In this document: positions 62,314 through 64,000 of the stretch, piece after piece
Numbering within the stretch: the stretch's first letter is position 1
Layout of the letters: each line of letters opens with the position of its first letter
Assembly: GCA_963665545.2 (NCBI GenBank)
Contig: CAXXKZ010000004.1
Span: 1,266,389-1,330,388, forward strand
DNA length: 64,000 bases
Direction: 5' to 3'
From: G963665545 sp963665545
GTDB lineage: Bacteria > Pseudomonadota > Gammaproteobacteria > Xanthomonadales > SZUA-36
Translations under genes and position numbers: made by a program
Notes under the pieces: model-generated
Databases searched by the model: none
Told to the model about the DNA's origin: nothing
Seen by the model: the letters and a program-made list of their open reading frames with translations, nothing else

Positions 62314-62697
62314 TCAGTTGATAGAGGAATTCCCGGTGCGGGCGGCTTGGCTCGCGTCCCAGAGTTTTTCCAGGTTATAAAACGCCCTTGCCCGGGGCAA
62401 CATGATGTGTACGACAATGTCGTTCAAATCAACCAGAACCCATTCCGCCTGACCCTGACCCTCCACGCCGAGAGGCGGGGAGCCGGCCTTTTTCGCCCTC
62501 AGGATGAGGTTTTCAGCCATGGATTTGACATGCCTTGTGGAACTGCCTGACGCAATCACAAAGAGGTCTGTCAACGGGTTTCGCCCCCTCACATCGATCA
62601 CCTGAATATCAACCGCTTTGAAATCTTCCAGCGAAGAAACCACCAGATCCTGCAACTGATCGACGGACGGCACCTCCGCGAGGCCTTGTTTGGTCAA
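62314..62697 (-). CDS. rsfS: Ribosomal silencing factor RsfS
   Basis: It binds L14 on the 50S subunit and blocks joining when nutrients are short, 127 residues. The core is VSSLEDFKAVDIQVIDVRGRNPLTDLFVIASGSSTRHVKSMA and WVLVDLNDIVVHIMLPRARAFYNLEKLWD. Start is TTG at 62695-62697. It follows the nadD locus by 85 bp, in the standard order nadD-rsfS-rlmH. Confidence 0.96.
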   Translation of the reverse strand: MTKQGLAEVPSVDQLQDLVVSSLEDFKAVDIQVIDVRGRNPLTDLFVIASGSSTRHVKSMAENLILRAKKAGSPPLGVEGQGQAEWVLVDLNDIVVHIMLPRARAFYNLEKLWDASQAARTGNSSIN

Positions 62698-62782
62698 ATT
62701 TGTTTACACCTTTGAGGGATCAGATTGAATTCTATCCTTTCATGCTCCAACGGGCAAAACCAAGGCTCGATTCTGCAACCGC

Positions 62783-63442
62783 TCATTGCTGGTAAAGCTG
62801 GCGGTTTGATATATATTCGATTACCGCGTCGGGAAGGAGAAACCGGGGGCTTCGTCCTGCTGCGATTTTCGTTGCGGATTTCAGTTGAGGATATGGCCAA
62901 TTGGGTGACCTCAAGCGCCAGCACCCTGCCACTGGGGTGATTGCAGCAAATCAGCCGGCGCCATGACCATTCTCGGATCAATCTGATTCGCCAGCGTCTG
63001 TGAATATTGATGGGTTGCCTCCGGGCGGGCCATTATGACCAGGTGTGCCAGGCCAAAGAGTTGCTCCCAGAGATGCCAGCTGTCGAGGGAATTGGCCGAA
63101 TCCTGCCCAACGATCAACATGACGGGCGCATTCACCAAATTCCGACCCATGATACCCACCCTTCCCCAGGGTATCAACCATGTATGAGCGGCCTTTGCGG
63201 CGAAGCTCGCGGTCATCAATGATCAGGTCGGAGTAGTTTTCAACGGCAAGCCGTATCATTGCCAATCGGTCCTGGGCTGAGGCGACGGTCGCATTTCGGT
63301 GGGGTGGGTGCCCGCTGGGAAGCAACCTCAAATCTGGCAAGTCCAGCAATGCTCTGACCTCACTGGCTGCGCGTAAATGACCGAAATGTATCGGATCGAA
63401 TGTGCCGCCGAATAGCCCCACCGGTTGTGGATTGGTCATCAT
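62783..63442 (-). pseudogene. nadD: nadD, nicotinate-nucleotide adenylyltransferase, with three +1 frameshifts
   Basis: NadD makes deamido-NAD and is normally essential. Three frames together spell a complete protein of about 218 residues: PVGLFGGTFDPIHFGHLRAA to SYMVDTL in the first, NAPVMLIVGQDSANSLDSWHLWEQLF to AHLVIMARPEA in the second, VLALEVTQLAISSTEIRN in the third, and AAGRSPRFLLPDAVIEYISN to the stop at 62783 back in the first. Each change is cured by removing one base from a run of four: around 63164-63167, 62934-62937 and 62866-62869. The sum of three restores frame. Either sequence errors or true decay; the start is ATG 63440-63442 or one codon on. Confidence 0.85.
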
Positions 63443-63453
63443 GATGCAGTACA

Positions 63454-64000
63454 CTAGCCCTGGGCGGACTGTTGTCCGCCAAGAAGGCAGAGCAAATGAT
63501 CCAGTGACTGCCATGGATCACCCGCCGCCATGCCTTTTCCCTGCCGATCGATTAGCGCCAGGGTTATTGAAGCGCGGTTAATCTGTTCCTCGTTCAAGCG
63601 ATTCAGTGCCTTCTTCAGGGGCACCTGCCGGGCCGCCCAAATTCGCCTGCGCCTTAAAAATTGTGATTGCTCCTCGCCTGCCAAGCCAGCCGCCAGGCCA
63701 GCGGAAAGCAGTTCCAACTCGTTTCGCAGCACACCGGTGATCAATTGAATGGCTGTGCCAGTGCGGTTCAGGCCTGTAGCCACTCGCAAGCTGTCGCCAA
63801 GTTTTCCCATCAACATACATTCAACCAGACGAAAGGCATCAAAACGCGAACTGTTGGCCACCCACGCTTCGACATCATCAACAGTCAGCCGATGTTTGCA
63901 ACCTGACAAGGCCAACTTTTCGATCTCCTGCTGCGCCGCGAGCAAGTTGCCCTCGACCAGGCGTGCAATCAACTCAACGGCGTCCCGCTCTGCACTCAGC
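63454..64000 (-). CDS. holA: DNA polymerase III delta subunit (5' end beyond window)
   Basis: HolA loads the sliding clamp as part of the tau-gamma complex. The last 181 residues are present, open to the right edge and beyond. AVELIARLVEGNLLAAQQEIEKLALSG is the conserved lid-domain text and FRLVECMLMGKLGDSLRVATGL with the C-terminal collar helices (RQVPLKKALNRLNEEQINRASITLALIDRQGKG) follow. It ends 11 bp before nadD, the usual order. Confidence 0.94.
   Translation of the reverse strand, partial: LSAERDAVELIARLVEGNLLAAQQEIEKLALSGCKHRLTVDDVEAWVANSSRFDAFRLVECMLMGKLGDSLRVATGLNRTGTAIQLITGVLRNELELLSAGLAAGLAGEEQSQFLRRRRIWAARQVPLKKALNRLNEEQINRASITLALIDRQGKGMAAGDPWQSLDHLLCLLGGQQSAQG

Overview
This window reads as chromosomal DNA of a free-living, aerobic gammaproteobacterium. 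The housekeeping gene order tpiA-secG-tRNA-Leu-nuoA-to-N-tRNA-fMet-rimP-nusA-infB-rbfA-truB-rpsO-pnp is characteristic of that class, with separate nuoC and nuoD, and so is tldD-yhdP-rng-maf-rlmH-rsfS-nadD-holA. The genus cannot be fixed from sequence alone. Almost every gene lies on the minus strand. The plus-strand exceptions are an Lrp-type regulator, a TetR regulator, an OsmC protein and darP.

Region 1 (1-9187) is a phenylacetyl-CoA catabolic operon, read paaZ-paaG-paaI-paaJ-paaA-paaB-paaC-paaD-paaE-paaX. PaaABCE(D) epoxidises the ring of phenylacetyl-CoA, PaaG isomerises the epoxide to the oxepin, PaaZ opens and oxidises it, PaaJ thiolyses the product, PaaI rescues CoA and PaaX represses. 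No paaK (ligase), paaF or paaH is visible. Immediately upstream (9293-12699) are a fused E1 alpha-beta and an E2 of a 2-oxoacid dehydrogenase, divergent from an Lrp/AsnC regulator (12842-13318). This suggests that an acyl-CoA made from an amino-acid-derived 2-oxoacid feeds the pathway.

Region 2 (13364-25048) is accessory. A minus-strand cluster encodes MarR, a membrane-anchored alpha/beta hydrolase, a YCII-like protein, a short reductive-dehalogenase-like Fe-S protein, an exported M20 peptidase and a class-2 O-methyltransferase. A TonB-dependent receptor faces a TetR regulator across two palindromic sites, followed by a large exported Asp-box (VPS10/sortilin-like) protein. The function of this cluster is not established.

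Region 3 (25126-34225) is the translation and RNA-decay operon rimP-nusA-infB-rbfA-truB-rpsO-pnp with tRNA-fMet, several terminators and a good tRNA promoter. Region 4 (34327-50461) is the complete complex I operon nuoA-N, preceded by tRNA-Leu(GAG), secG and tpiA.

Region 5 (50524-64000) holds osmC, a gene-free 541-bp element with terminal inverted repeats, a small membrane metalloprotease translationally coupled to pmbA (tldE), darP, tldD, yhdP, rng, maf, rlmH, rsfS, a nadD carrying three single-base frameshifts, and the 3' part of holA.

Cross-cutting observations are a set of 12-bp-period tandem repeats clustered at gene starts (paaD, paaC, nuoN, pmbA, also the E2 linker), the inverted-repeat element inserted exactly at a stop codon, and the broken nadD.
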